Source of the DNA: Carboxylicivirga sp. | Lineage (GTDB): Bacteria; Bacteroidota; Bacteroidia; Bacteroidales; Marinilabiliaceae | Length of the DNA stretch: 36,126 nt | Assembly: GCA_025210475.1 (NCBI GenBank) | Contig: JAOARW010000008.1 | Location: forward strand, 1 to 36,126 | Reading direction: 5' to 3' | Shown: positions 1 to 8,525 of the stretch, piece after piece | Layout: each line of letters starts with the position of its first letter | Numbering within the stretch: position 1 is the stretch's first letter | Position numbers and translations under genes: made by a program | Notes under the pieces: generated by a model | What the model saw: the letters and a program-made list of their open reading frames with translations, nothing else | Databases searched by the model: none | Told to the model about the DNA's origin: nothing

Positions 1-513
1 AAAAACAATTTGATTTATGTAAATGAAAACAATATACATATTGTATCGAATTTAAACACGGCAATCACACACGGCTTTAGATTAGAAGTAAATAAATTTG
101 AATTCTATAAAGATGCCGGTATGTTTGTTTGTCCTGCCGGACATATGGCAGTGCGCAAGGCGAAGCAGGGGGCCAAAAACACTGGAACCAACCAGGTGCA
201 TACCTATTATTTTGACATTGAAAAATGTAAGGTCTGTAAGTTAAAACAAGGGTGTTACAAAGAAGGGGCTAAAAGTAAATCTTATTCTGTTTCGATAAAC
301 AGCAAGGAACACAAGGAGCAAATTGAATTTCAAAACTCAGACTACTTCAAAGATAAGTCGAAGCATCGATATAAAATCGAAGCAAAAAATGGAGAACTAA
401 AAAACTCTCATGGCTTCGACCGAGCCATTTCATATGGTTTAGGCAATATGCAGATGCAAACGGCTTTAACAATCTTTGCTGTAAATCTGAAAAGGATATT
501 GAAGCTAATGTAG
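1..513 (+). CDS. IS1182-type transposase, C-terminal fragment (5' end outside window)
   Basis: The frame is open from the first base, so the TTG at 10 is not a real start and the gene is cut by the window edge. The roughly 170 visible residues match the end of DDE transposases of the DDE_Tnp_1_6 / IS1182 type. Counting from the TTG, there is a Cys cluster (CPAGH at 41-45, then C73, C76, C82) followed by the motif KIEAKNGELK, whose Glu (124) is the likely last acidic residue of the DDE triad. The protein ends with the typical GLGNMQMQTALT and AVNLKRILKL stretches. Such enzymes cut and rejoin DNA at the ends of their own insertion sequence. The visible part has no frameshift. The right inverted repeat could not be identified with confidence. 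Confidence 0.85.
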   Translation, partial: KNNLIYVNENNIHIVSNLNTAITHGFRLEVNKFEFYKDAGMFVCPAGHMAVRKAKQGAKNTGTNQVHTYYFDIEKCKVCKLKQGCYKEGAKSKSYSVSINSKEHKEQIEFQNSDYFKDKSKHRYKIEAKNGELKNSHGFDRAISYGLGNMQMQTALTIFAVNLKRILKLM

Positions 514-609
514 TAACCGACACATTATCTGAACTATAGCATAAATTAGCTTTTCATTGGCATTTTTCGTCCATATTGACACCGCAAACCATTATCAACT
601 AATAAAACA

Positions 610-660
610 AAGGATGTAATATTTGAGCATTTAGCACAACATTACATCCTTATTTTTTTT
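610..660 (+). terminator. Rho-independent terminator after the transposase
   Basis: An 11-bp perfect stem (610-620 pairs with 641-651; arms AGGATGTAAT and ATTACATCCT plus one A-T pair) with a 20-nt loop is followed by a run of eight T (653-660). It lies about 100 nt past the transposase stop codon on the same strand. Confidence 0.7.
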
Positions 661-690
661 AAACTATCCTAAAATTCGGGTAGTTTTTAA
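661..690 (+). terminator. Second small hairpin, possible back-up terminator
   Basis: A 9-bp stem with one G-T wobble (661-669 with 678-686) and an 8-nt loop ends in a run of five T (684-688). It follows directly on the first terminator. It may be a tandem terminator or part of the insertion-sequence end; the sequence does not decide which. Confidence 0.35.
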
Positions 691-745
691 GTGGCCTCGC
701 GTAAGATCCGACTTTTTTGTTATAAATCAGTTTTAAATATATGAA

Positions 746-2452
746 CTATTCTACTTTAATACCAAAGGAGTTATCAATAAATAGTGAACCTCCATTTAGT
801 TCATTTGAGTGAACTCTTACTGTATTATTTTGATCTTCAGACTCAGTATTGATGTTTATAAAAGTAATTGCCCTTCCTGTTACATTTATATTATTATTAT
901 TGACAATTACATCACTAGAAGCTCCGTCAGAGAATATCATCCCAGATCCTTTAGTCGTATTAATAATATTATTATCATAGATTTCGGAGCTGTGTAAGTT
1001 AAAATTGACAGAAATACCCATTCCACAATCTTCAATTGTGTTTTCAAATAAACTTACATCTTGCGTTTTCAGATAAATACCTTGATTCTGACTGCGAATA
1101 ATATTTGAAGAAATTTCATTGCCAAAAGTACGTCTATTACCAAAGCCTTCTCCAATAATTCCCGTCATTTTAGTGCTACCAGCATTTATCGTGTTTTTGT
1201 GGATCTTCACATTACTTGCTTCAGTAAATGCGATCGTACCTTCTGTTGTATTGCTTTCAATTAGTACATCTTCACCAATTGCAACAATAAATGCACCTCC
1301 AATACATCCCCTTTCTTCATTATTACGTATTGTAATATCTCTGGCTCTTTGGTAATATTTTATTTCATTATTCTCATCAAGTACATAATGTGCTTCAACG
1401 TCTAAACCAAATCTAGGAGCAGTACCTTTAGAATAAGGAGTGTCAATTCCTGCATTTGTTATGATGTTGTTTTCAACTATAATATTGTTACCATCTGTAA
1501 TTGATATATTATTTCGTCTATTACTGTCGAAATAACAATTGTTAATGTTGATATTTGATGATGGTACATATAATGGATCAAAAGTATGTCTGGTGCTATG
1601 AATGTTAACTCCATCACCACTAGCATGTGATAAATTCACATTTTGTATAGTAACATTCTCACTTGAAGCGATATCAATTAAGAGTCCCCATTCGTGAGTA
1701 GGATATGATCTACCATTAATATTAACAGGAGTGTAATCATGATAGTCCCTATCTCCATATAGATGTCCCCCCATTATTTTAACATTATTAGATTCTCTGA
1801 CATTAAAGAATATATATTGATAATGGTTGTTTCCTTGCACTCTTAAATGAGTATTTTCAGACATGCTAAAATTGAAATCAGAGGGCATTTTTATTGAGCT
1901 AACATTCATATCCAAGCCATGCCTTTCTGGTGTAATTAAAAAGTATGCATCAATTTTATCAACGTTGAATGTTTTGGCCCCAAGCTTTTTAGTTATATCA
2001 ATAGCTTTTTGTAGCATATTTCTATTTTCGAGTGCGATATTATCACTAACCTCACCTTCAGTAATTGCCCATTTATTTTTTTCGAAATCAAAAGATGAAG
2101 TGCTTAATTGAACCTTACCACTCACATCAAACTTGTGATTTAATAAGCGACCATCGATAATACCTGATTCTTTAAAATTTAATTCTCCATTAATTATTTC
2201 TCCACCTTTATAGTTAATAACTACATTTTCAGGTAACATTATAGTTTGGCCATTTAGGTTATGGGAACATTCAATTCTTAAAGTATCATTGGCTTTAGTA
2301 GACTGAAAATTGAAATCACATGGAGTTGAAGGACCATTATCCACTGGAACTTCTGGATCTACTGGTTTTTCTGTATCTGGATTTACTGTTTCACTAGTAC
2401 AAGCAGAGAAAACTAAAACGATGGCTAAAAATAAATGCATTACACTCTTCAT
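746..2452 (-). CDS. Right-handed parallel beta-helix lipoprotein
   Basis: About 568 residues if translation starts at the ATG at 2452, which puts a hydrophobic signal (MKSVMHLFLAIVLVF) at the very N-terminus and a lipobox-like FSAC; the longer frame to 2491 adds 13 residues that would spoil the signal. After the Cys comes a Pro/Asp/Glu-rich linker, then a body dominated by Asn-rich strand repeats of the type NVTIQNVNLSHASGDGVNIH and NIIVENNIITNAG, typical of PbH1 repeats in pectate-lyase-like folds. This fold is common in polysaccharide lyases, epimerases and glycan-binding proteins, but no catalytic signature is clear, so activity is unknown. It is likely anchored in the outer membrane. It is next to, and on the same strand as, the capsule dehydratase gene, but a terminator and about 490 bp separate them. 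Confidence 0.75.
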   Translation of the reverse strand: MKSVMHLFLAIVLVFSACTSETVNPDTEKPVDPEVPVDNGPSTPCDFNFQSTKANDTLRIECSHNLNGQTIMLPENVVINYKGGEIINGELNFKESGIIDGRLLNHKFDVSGKVQLSTSSFDFEKNKWAITEGEVSDNIALENRNMLQKAIDITKKLGAKTFNVDKIDAYFLITPERHGLDMNVSSIKMPSDFNFSMSENTHLRVQGNNHYQYIFFNVRESNNVKIMGGHLYGDRDYHDYTPVNINGRSYPTHEWGLLIDIASSENVTIQNVNLSHASGDGVNIHSTRHTFDPLYVPSSNININNCYFDSNRRNNISITDGNNIIVENNIITNAGIDTPYSKGTAPRFGLDVEAHYVLDENNEIKYYQRARDITIRNNEERGCIGGAFIVAIGEDVLIESNTTEGTIAFTEASNVKIHKNTINAGSTKMTGIIGEGFGNRRTFGNEISSNIIRSQNQGIYLKTQDVSLFENTIEDCGMGISVNFNLHSSEIYDNNIINTTKGSGMIFSDGASSDVIVNNNNINVTGRAITFININTESEDQNNTVRVHSNELNGGSLFIDNSFGIKVE

Positions 2453-2885
2453 AACTTCTAAATCATTTAATGTACAACTTCTAAAATTCAATCACTATCC
2501 CATCCCACAACATACATGCACATTTACACATTGAGTATGCATTGGTATATTAAACTATTCCTTTTATGAATATGTTAAAACGTCTAACGGTCTTAATCAA
2601 AACTATTTGAACCCAAACATTTTCTTTGACGCAAAAAAAGGAAAAAGGTTTGGATTAATAAAGAAAAAAATTACATAAAAGTGTTAAAAGTGTTGATGAA
2701 TGATCTTGTTTGGTTGACAAGTTTTTGTTGTATCATTGATAAATAAAGGGCTTCAAAAGCCTTTGCTATATCATCTTGATAATGAAAAAATAAAAGGAGT
2801 TTTTGGCGGAAATCTAACTTGTGAGTTTTAAAAAAGATGTATTGTTATAAACAAATGGATGTAAAAGATAATTCCAGAAGTTTTC
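2453..2885. other. Gene-free stretch upstream of the beta-helix gene
   Basis: No convincing gene. It must hold the promoter of the beta-helix gene; the only -7-like match on the minus strand is TAGTTTTG (2605 to 2598), without a TTG at the expected distance. An imperfect inverted repeat has arms CCAAAC (2613-2618) and GTTTGG (2648-2653) around an A/T-rich centre. A small hairpin with one bulged G lies at 2745-2764. None has a clear function. Confidence 0.4.
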
Positions 2886-2916
2886 TATAAAAAAAGCAGC
2901 TATAAGTAGCTGCTTT
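2886..2916 (-). terminator. Rho-independent terminator of the capsule dehydratase gene
   Basis: A 10-bp perfect stem (2893-2902 with 2907-2916; arm AAAGCAGCTA) with a 4-nt loop reads on the minus strand into a run of seven T (complement of 2889-2895, partly shared with the stem). It lies 24 nt past the stop codon of the gene at 2940-4847. Confidence 0.8.
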
Positions 2917-2939
2917 GAATTATTTGGAATATTCTATCT

Positions 2940-4847
2940 TTATAGATCGTTTGCTAATTTTAGATCTAATTCACTATACTTACTGTTTTCCGACTTAAAT
3001 TCAGGCACCAAATCTTTCATCCTACTAACTAATAGCTTATCATTTTCAATTTGAAGAGCAAATAACATTTGCTTAATCTGGTTATTGACCGATGTGTAAT
3101 TGTGCTTTCGAACCTTTCCTATCATAATTTTTTCGTGGTGTGTAGGAAGAGTATTCTCTTTTGAAGCCAATAGTTCTTCATATAATTTTTCACCAGGTCT
3201 TAATCCGGTGAAAGAGATTTGAATATCCTCACCTTCTTTAAGTCCGGATAAACGTATCATTTCTTTAGCTAGATCTACTATTTTCACAGGTTCGCCCATA
3301 TCGAAAACAAAAATTTCACCTCCTTTACCCATAAAACCAGCCTCAAGCACTAACTGACAAGCTTCAGGAATGGTCATAAAGTAACGGGTTATGTCTTTAT
3401 GTGTAACAGTTATAGGACCTCCATTTTCGATTTGCTTTTTGAATAGTGGAACAACCGAACCATTCGATCCAAGAACATTTCCGAAACGTGTGGTAATAAA
3501 TGATGTTTTAATATTGTTTTCCTGAGCTAAGGCTTGTATATAAATCTCACAAATTCGTTTTGAAGTACCCATAACGTTAGTCGGATTAACCGCCTTATCT
3601 GTAGAAACCATAACAAACTTTTCAGTATTGTATTTAATAGCTAAATCAGCTAAAATTTTAACACCGCCAATATTCACTCGAATTGCTTCGTAGGGGAATG
3701 TTTCCATCAAAGGAACATGCTTGTATGCTGCTGCATTAAAAACGATATCAGGATGATGTTGCTCAAATACTTCAGTCATACGATATTTATTAGTAACATC
3801 TGCAAGAATCAATTCAAACGGAGCATCCGTGTGACTTAATAAAAGTTCTTGTTGCAAGTTATATAGTGCGGACTCAGCTATGTCAAGAAGAAGAATTTTA
3901 CGAACTGGGAATCTTAATAATTGACGAACAATTTCTGAACCAATTGAACCAGCCGCTCCTGTCACCAAAATTATTTTACCTTGCAAGCCTTGCATGATAG
4001 TTCCCAGGTTTAATTTGATTTCTTCACGCCCTAGTATATCTTCAATTCTAATGTCTCGAATCTGTTTTTGGTTAGAAAGTCCTTCCACCCAATTTTTAAC
4101 AGAAGGCATTACTTTTAACTTCCAACCTTTCTCATAACAAGCTTCTGTTATCTCATGTTTTCTTTGAACACTAATGTTATTAATTGCTAAAATTATGACG
4201 TCGATATTTTTACTACTACCTGCCTCAAGTGCTTTTTTCCAACCCATCACAGGTCGGTTTTGTAAGGTCAAGGCGTTTTTAGAAGGATCGTCATCAATAA
4301 ACCCTAAAACATTATATAGATTTGCTTTATCGCTACAAATTGCTTCAAGTGTAATTTGTCCCATATCACCTGCACCATAAATAAATGCATTAACAGCTTT
4401 CTTAGTTTTAGTAAGGTAACTAAAGGTTTCTTTTACAAGAAGCCTGAAAGTAAGGCTTAGCAATATCGTCAATAGAAAATGGAATACAATAATGAGTCTG
4501 GGGATATATAGTAAACTAATTTTTTGTGATAAAAAGATTTCATTTAAAACATAGCTTGAAATGAATGCAGCAGTGCAGGTCACAATTAATTTTCTGAATT
4601 CACTATAATTACTATGTCTAATTACTCCCCTGTATGATTTAGAGATTAAAAATGCAATTATATAGCTTAATGTGAGCCAGGCTCCACTATAGAGCATAGT
4701 TGAAGCAGTATAATTATGAAGATTGAAATTTAATCTAATAAAATAAGAGAAGATAAACGCGTTGGCAACAATACTTACATCAATCAAAAGTATCCACCAA
4801 GGCGACACAACACGTCCCGAGAAAAGTTGTCTAAGTATTGACTTCAT
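2940..4847 (-). CDS. Membrane-bound nucleotide-sugar 4,6-dehydratase/epimerase, CapD/WbpM/FlaA1 type
   Basis: 635 residues, the usual length for the long form of this family. Residues about 15-140 hold four hydrophobic membrane segments. A first Rossmann-like domain follows (YGAGDMG at 157-163). The catalytic SDR-type domain begins with the NAD(P)-binding motif TGAAGSIG (296-303). STDKAVNP (415-422) is followed by M426-xxx-K430, the Met-for-Tyr version of the YxxxK motif known in WbpM and PglF. Family members convert UDP-GlcNAc to a 4-keto-6-deoxy sugar at the cytoplasmic face, the first step to diamino- or deoxy-amino sugars for surface glycans. The exact substrate here is inferred. The gene is divergent from the Wza-like gene across about 340 bp and ends in a strong terminator. 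Confidence 0.9.
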   Translation of the reverse strand: MKSILRQLFSGRVVSPWWILLIDVSIVANAFIFSYFIRLNFNLHNYTASTMLYSGAWLTLSYIIAFLISKSYRGVIRHSNYSEFRKLIVTCTAAFISSYVLNEIFLSQKISLLYIPRLIIVFHFLLTILLSLTFRLLVKETFSYLTKTKKAVNAFIYGAGDMGQITLEAICSDKANLYNVLGFIDDDPSKNALTLQNRPVMGWKKALEAGSSKNIDVIILAINNISVQRKHEITEACYEKGWKLKVMPSVKNWVEGLSNQKQIRDIRIEDILGREEIKLNLGTIMQGLQGKIILVTGAAGSIGSEIVRQLLRFPVRKILLLDIAESALYNLQQELLLSHTDAPFELILADVTNKYRMTEVFEQHHPDIVFNAAAYKHVPLMETFPYEAIRVNIGGVKILADLAIKYNTEKFVMVSTDKAVNPTNVMGTSKRICEIYIQALAQENNIKTSFITTRFGNVLGSNGSVVPLFKKQIENGGPITVTHKDITRYFMTIPEACQLVLEAGFMGKGGEIFVFDMGEPVKIVDLAKEMIRLSGLKEGEDIQISFTGLRPGEKLYEELLASKENTLPTHHEKIMIGKVRKHNYTSVNNQIKQMLFALQIENDKLLVSRMKDLVPEFKSENSKYSELDLKLANDL

Positions 4848-5187
4848 TATTTAATCCCTTTAAATCTTTTAAATCTATTTACCCTTAGTTTGGTATTAAA
4901 AATGTATTAATATGCCCTCCAAACATTCACATTATCAAGGCACAATTTATAACATGAATGGGAAAAAGTCACTTATTGTTTTGTATTTATGACGAATGAT
5001 TCATTAGCTTGGCTGAATAGTAATAGATTATCCATAAAAGGTATCAGGATATTGGGGCAATTCTTTTGGGTAAATAAGCAGACTTGAGGGATTTTTGACT
5101 AACAGACACTTTTGTACGATTAAAGTAAGACGCAAGTGATTATATTTGTGCGTGTTGAAATCAAATCTGAAATAACCCAATGGTATT
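4848..5187. other. Divergent promoter region between the dehydratase and export genes
   Basis: AT-rich, with no convincing gene. It must carry the minus-strand promoter for the dehydratase (no good TAnnTTTG match seen) and the plus-strand promoter for the Wza/Wzc pair (see the element at 5141-5148). No JUMPStart/ops-like element was recognised. Confidence 0.5.
5141..5148 (+). promoter_or_regulatory. Bacteroidota-type -7 element for the Wza/Wzc operon
   Basis: TATATTTG fits the Bacteroidota -7 consensus TAnnTTTG, 39 nt before the ATG at 5188. The nearest upstream TTG (5112-5114) is 26 nt away, more than the usual 19-21, so the -33 part is weak. Confidence 0.45.
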
Positions 5188-5988
5188 ATGAATAAAAAAA
5201 GAATCAATCCTATATATGGATTACCTTTATTGATGTTATTACTAAACATTTCTTGTGTTCCGTTAAAAAAATCCATTTATCTACAAGGAGAAATAGCTAA
5301 AGATTTGGCTGAGATTGAATCTCAATATTTAAGTGACAAAAAGCCATATGTAGTTAAGCCTAATGATAATTTATATATTCAAATTAATAGTTTGGATGAA
5401 AGAACTTCTTCCTTTTTAAATAATGAATCTGGAGCGACAACTAGAATTGAAAGTCCTATGTCAGCAAGTCTAGTTGGTTATCGAGTTGAGTCAGATGGAA
5501 ATATTAATTTTCCTTTTGTAGGTAAAGTTTATGTTGCGAGTCTAACTTTGGATGAAGTGAGAGATAAGATTCAGGATGTTGTTTCTCGTTATATCGAAGA
5601 GAGTAGTGTAACAGTGAAACTACTGAATGATAATATTACAATTCTTGGTGAGGTAAGGGCTCCAGGAAGGTATTTATTGTATGATGAAGAGATCAATGTT
5701 ATTGAAGCTTTAAGTTTAGCAGGCGATGCAACGGATTTTGCCAATAAAAAGAAGATTCGATTAATACGTCGGGAAGGAGAAGACCATCAAATGATAGTTT
5801 TAAATACTTTGGATGATAGATTAATGTTTTCGCCTTATTATTACTTAAAACCTGGTGACATAATTTATGTTGAACCCCGAAGATTAAAATCAGTTCAATT
5901 AAGTTCTGCGCCATTAACATTGGCTCTGGCTTTAATAAACACCTCATTATTACTGTATACCTTTTATATAACTAATTTTGACGATTAA
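5188..5988 (+). CDS. Wza-like polysaccharide export lipoprotein (Poly_export/SLBB)
   Basis: 266 residues. The N-terminus has positive charges, a hydrophobic run and a lipobox-like NISC with C23 as the likely lipidated residue. The Poly_export domain starts around VVKPNDNLYIQINSLDE (about residues 55-72). An SLBB domain follows, visible in ITILGEVRAPGRYLLYDEE, and the protein ends in a hydrophobic segment that could cross the outer membrane. Wza-type proteins form the outer-membrane channel for capsule or exopolysaccharide. The chain is shorter than E. coli Wza (one visible SLBB instead of two), which is usual in Bacteroidota. It is co-transcribed with the Wzc-like gene, which starts 11 nt later. 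Confidence 0.9.
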   Translation: MNKKRINPIYGLPLLMLLLNISCVPLKKSIYLQGEIAKDLAEIESQYLSDKKPYVVKPNDNLYIQINSLDERTSSFLNNESGATTRIESPMSASLVGYRVESDGNINFPFVGKVYVASLTLDEVRDKIQDVVSRYIEESSVTVKLLNDNITILGEVRAPGRYLLYDEEINVIEALSLAGDATDFANKKKIRLIRREGEDHQMIVLNTLDDRLMFSPYYYLKPGDIIYVEPRRLKSVQLSSAPLTLALALINTSLLLYTFYITNFDD

Positions 5989-5999
5989 TCTTCTTGAGT

Positions 6000-8318
6000 A
6001 TGTTTGATGACGATAAAAGCTTTAATGATAAGCCAATAGATTTTAAAAAGTATCTATTTAGGATATTAAATTATTGGTATTTTCCACTTCTATTCTTAAT
6101 ATTATCAATTGGTGTAGCATATTATGTTTTTATGTCAACGCCAGAACAATATATGGTGAGTGCTCATTTGTTGATCAAAGGAAATCAAGAACAAGCACCA
6201 ACAATTGGTTCAACATCAGAAACTGCGCTTCCAGGCATAAATCTAGGTACAATAAATAACATAGAAAATCAGTTGATTATTCTCAAATCATCAAAGCAGT
6301 TGGAGAAAGTACTTCAGCAACTGGATTTTGGTATTAGTTATTTTAGAGAAGAACAGTTTAAAGCAATTGAAATATACAATGAAAGTCCCTTTGTTGTTAA
6401 GTTGGATACTATAGGTGTTGCACTTTCTAATGTAAAAATTAATATTGAATTTGCTACAGGAGGACTCTTCAAATTAAATTTTGAAGAGGAAGAGGAAATA
6501 TCTCAACACAAGCTATACGAAAAGATTACTAAAAATGGGATCAGTTTCTCTGTGTTACCAAGAGAAGGTCAAAGAATTGAAAATGCCTATAATCAATTAT
6601 ATAGCTTTAGGGTAAATCCAATAAATAATTTGATCTTAAATTATCAAAATTCGGTGTGGGTATCTGAAGTAAAAGCAGGATCCTCCATTTTTGAAATATC
6701 AATTCAGGAAAATAATATACAGAAAGGATTAGATTTTATTAATGAGTTGGCAGAAAATTCGGTCTCATATACATTGGATAAAAAAAACCAAGTTGCCAAC
6801 AATACGATCCAATTCATAGAAAATCAGCTGGTTGATGTTAGTGATTCATTAAATATTACAAAAAATATGCTGGAAAATTTCAGAACTCGCAATGAGATGA
6901 TGGATATTTCTATGCAGGGCCAAATGATTATAGATAAAACCGAAGCTTTAGAATTAGAGAAGAACATTGTTAGCAGACAATTGGATTATTATAATTATCT
7001 GGTAAATTTTCTTGAGAATGGTGAGAATATAATGAATCTTTTGCCTCCATCTGGTCAAGGTGTCGAGAATGTGATTATGGATCAGTTAGTTGCTGAACTT
7101 TCAGCAATGAATGCAGAAAGACAAAGCCTACAGTTTAATTCGAAGGAAGGTAACCCAGCTATTGCGCGAGTTAACAGGCAAATTGAAGGTCATAAGCAAA
7201 ATATACTGCAACAAGCAAGAAGTAATGTGGTCTCCTCACAAAATGATCTTGACGATGTAAATAGTCGCTTAATGCAACTTGGATATCAAATTAGACGTTT
7301 GCCTAAAAAGGAGCAGGTTTCATTAGAAATTGAACAGAAGTTTCAGACAACTGATAGGATGTATAACTATCTTTTGGAAAGGCGTTCAGAAGCTCAGTTA
7401 GCTAAGGCTTCTAATGTGCCTGATAATGAAATTATTGAATATGCGCGTGTAACCAGGCAGACTAAACCAAATGTAAAAAACCTGGTAGTTATTGTCATTG
7501 TGATTGGTTTGATACTACCTTCAATCATTATCTTTTTAATAATTTTCTTAAACAGTAAAGTGCAGGATAAGGATGATTTGGAAGATATTGCGCGAATTCC
7601 GATTTTAGGTGTAATACCACAGGCTGGAAGCAAAAAGATGGTTCAGAATTACTTAACAAAGCCAATTTATGCTGAATCAATAAGGAACATTAGGACTGCA
7701 ATTGAGTTCTATCCTAATAAGGTGAACTCCAGATGTATACTTGTTTCTTCAGGTTTGCCAGGAGAAGGAAAGAGTTCAACGGCAGTTAGTTTAGCTATAT
7801 CATATGCACAATTAAGAAAGAAAGTTGTTATTGTGGACTACGATATGCGCAAACCAATGGTCAGGAAGTTGTTGGATATAAAGGAAAACGGTTATGGATT
7901 AAGTTCTTTCCTTTCGCAGTTTAACTCACAGGACATGCATAAGTTGATTCATAGTAATGATGATTATTCTTTGGATATAATTCCGACTGGAGAAATTCCG
8001 CCAAATCCTGCTGAACTAATTGCTGGGGATCAAACAAAGATGTTGATTCAAGAGCTAAGAAAGTTGTATGATGTAATAATTATTGATTCGCCACCAATTG
8101 GTTTAGTAACAGATGCACAGATATTAAGTCGTATGGCTGATATTAATATACTGGTTACCAGACATGACAAAACACCTGTTCCAATGCTCAAAAGCTTGTT
8201 AAAAGATCCAAAGATACGAGCTATAGAACACCTGTGTTTTGTACTAAATGATTTACCAATAAAAAAACGGGCTTATAACAATTATAGCTACAGTAGTAAA
8301 TACTATAAACAAAATTAG
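6000..8318 (+). CDS. Wzc-like polysaccharide co-polymerase with tyrosine autokinase domain
   Basis: About 772 residues from the ATG at 6000; a TTG two codons upstream is less likely. The order is Wzz-type N-terminus with a membrane segment near residues 22-46, a long periplasmic coiled-coil region, a GNVR-type stretch before the second membrane segment (near 495-520), then a cytoplasmic BY-kinase. The kinase shows Walker A (GLPGEGKSS, near 585), Walker A' (IVDYDMRKP, near 610) and Walker B (VIIIDSPP, near 693). The C-terminus carries a Tyr cluster (YNNYSYSSKYYKQ), the usual autophosphorylation tail. Such proteins set chain length and drive export together with Wza. It follows the Wza-like gene in one operon and is closed by a terminator. 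Confidence 0.92.
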   Translation: MFDDDKSFNDKPIDFKKYLFRILNYWYFPLLFLILSIGVAYYVFMSTPEQYMVSAHLLIKGNQEQAPTIGSTSETALPGINLGTINNIENQLIILKSSKQLEKVLQQLDFGISYFREEQFKAIEIYNESPFVVKLDTIGVALSNVKINIEFATGGLFKLNFEEEEEISQHKLYEKITKNGISFSVLPREGQRIENAYNQLYSFRVNPINNLILNYQNSVWVSEVKAGSSIFEISIQENNIQKGLDFINELAENSVSYTLDKKNQVANNTIQFIENQLVDVSDSLNITKNMLENFRTRNEMMDISMQGQMIIDKTEALELEKNIVSRQLDYYNYLVNFLENGENIMNLLPPSGQGVENVIMDQLVAELSAMNAERQSLQFNSKEGNPAIARVNRQIEGHKQNILQQARSNVVSSQNDLDDVNSRLMQLGYQIRRLPKKEQVSLEIEQKFQTTDRMYNYLLERRSEAQLAKASNVPDNEIIEYARVTRQTKPNVKNLVVIVIVIGLILPSIIIFLIIFLNSKVQDKDDLEDIARIPILGVIPQAGSKKMVQNYLTKPIYAESIRNIRTAIEFYPNKVNSRCILVSSGLPGEGKSSTAVSLAISYAQLRKKVVIVDYDMRKPMVRKLLDIKENGYGLSSFLSQFNSQDMHKLIHSNDDYSLDIIPTGEIPPNPAELIAGDQTKMLIQELRKLYDVIIIDSPPIGLVTDAQILSRMADINILVTRHDKTPVPMLKSLLKDPKIRAIEHLCFVLNDLPIKKRAYNNYSYSSKYYKQN

Positions 8319-8328
8319 TATTGATGAG

Positions 8329-8384
8329 ATTTCCATATGGTATTTGTATTTTTCATGATTCACATATCATATGGAAATATTTTT
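8329..8384 (+). terminator. Terminator after the Wza/Wzc operon
   Basis: An 11-bp perfect stem (8329-8339 with 8368-8378; arm ATTTCCATATG) with a 28-nt loop is followed by ATTTTT (8379-8384). It starts 10 nt past the wzc stop codon, so the next gene probably has its own promoter. Confidence 0.6.
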
Positions 8385-8494
8385 ACAATTAATTAAACCT
8401 AACCTAAAACCAAGTACTTCTATAATGGATTACAGATAATTGATGGAAGAAAAATATCAGGTTATCAAGTTTTTTTAACTAAACTAAAAGCCTG

Positions 8495-8521
8495 CGTACA
8501 ATTGTTTAATTAAGATGTACG
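8495..8521 (+). promoter_or_regulatory. Short inverted repeat just before the sugar transferase start
   Basis: CGTACA (8495-8500) and TGTACG (8516-8521) are inverted copies 15 nt apart, ending 4 nt before the ATG at 8526. They could be a regulator site or a leader hairpin over the ribosome binding region. No -7 element was found nearby. Confidence 0.25.
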
Positions 8522-8525
8522 ACCG

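Noticed and set aside
5028..5276. Minus-strand ORF across the wza start
   Set aside because: Overlaps the signal peptide of the Wza-like protein and the promoter region; no domain and no initiation context.
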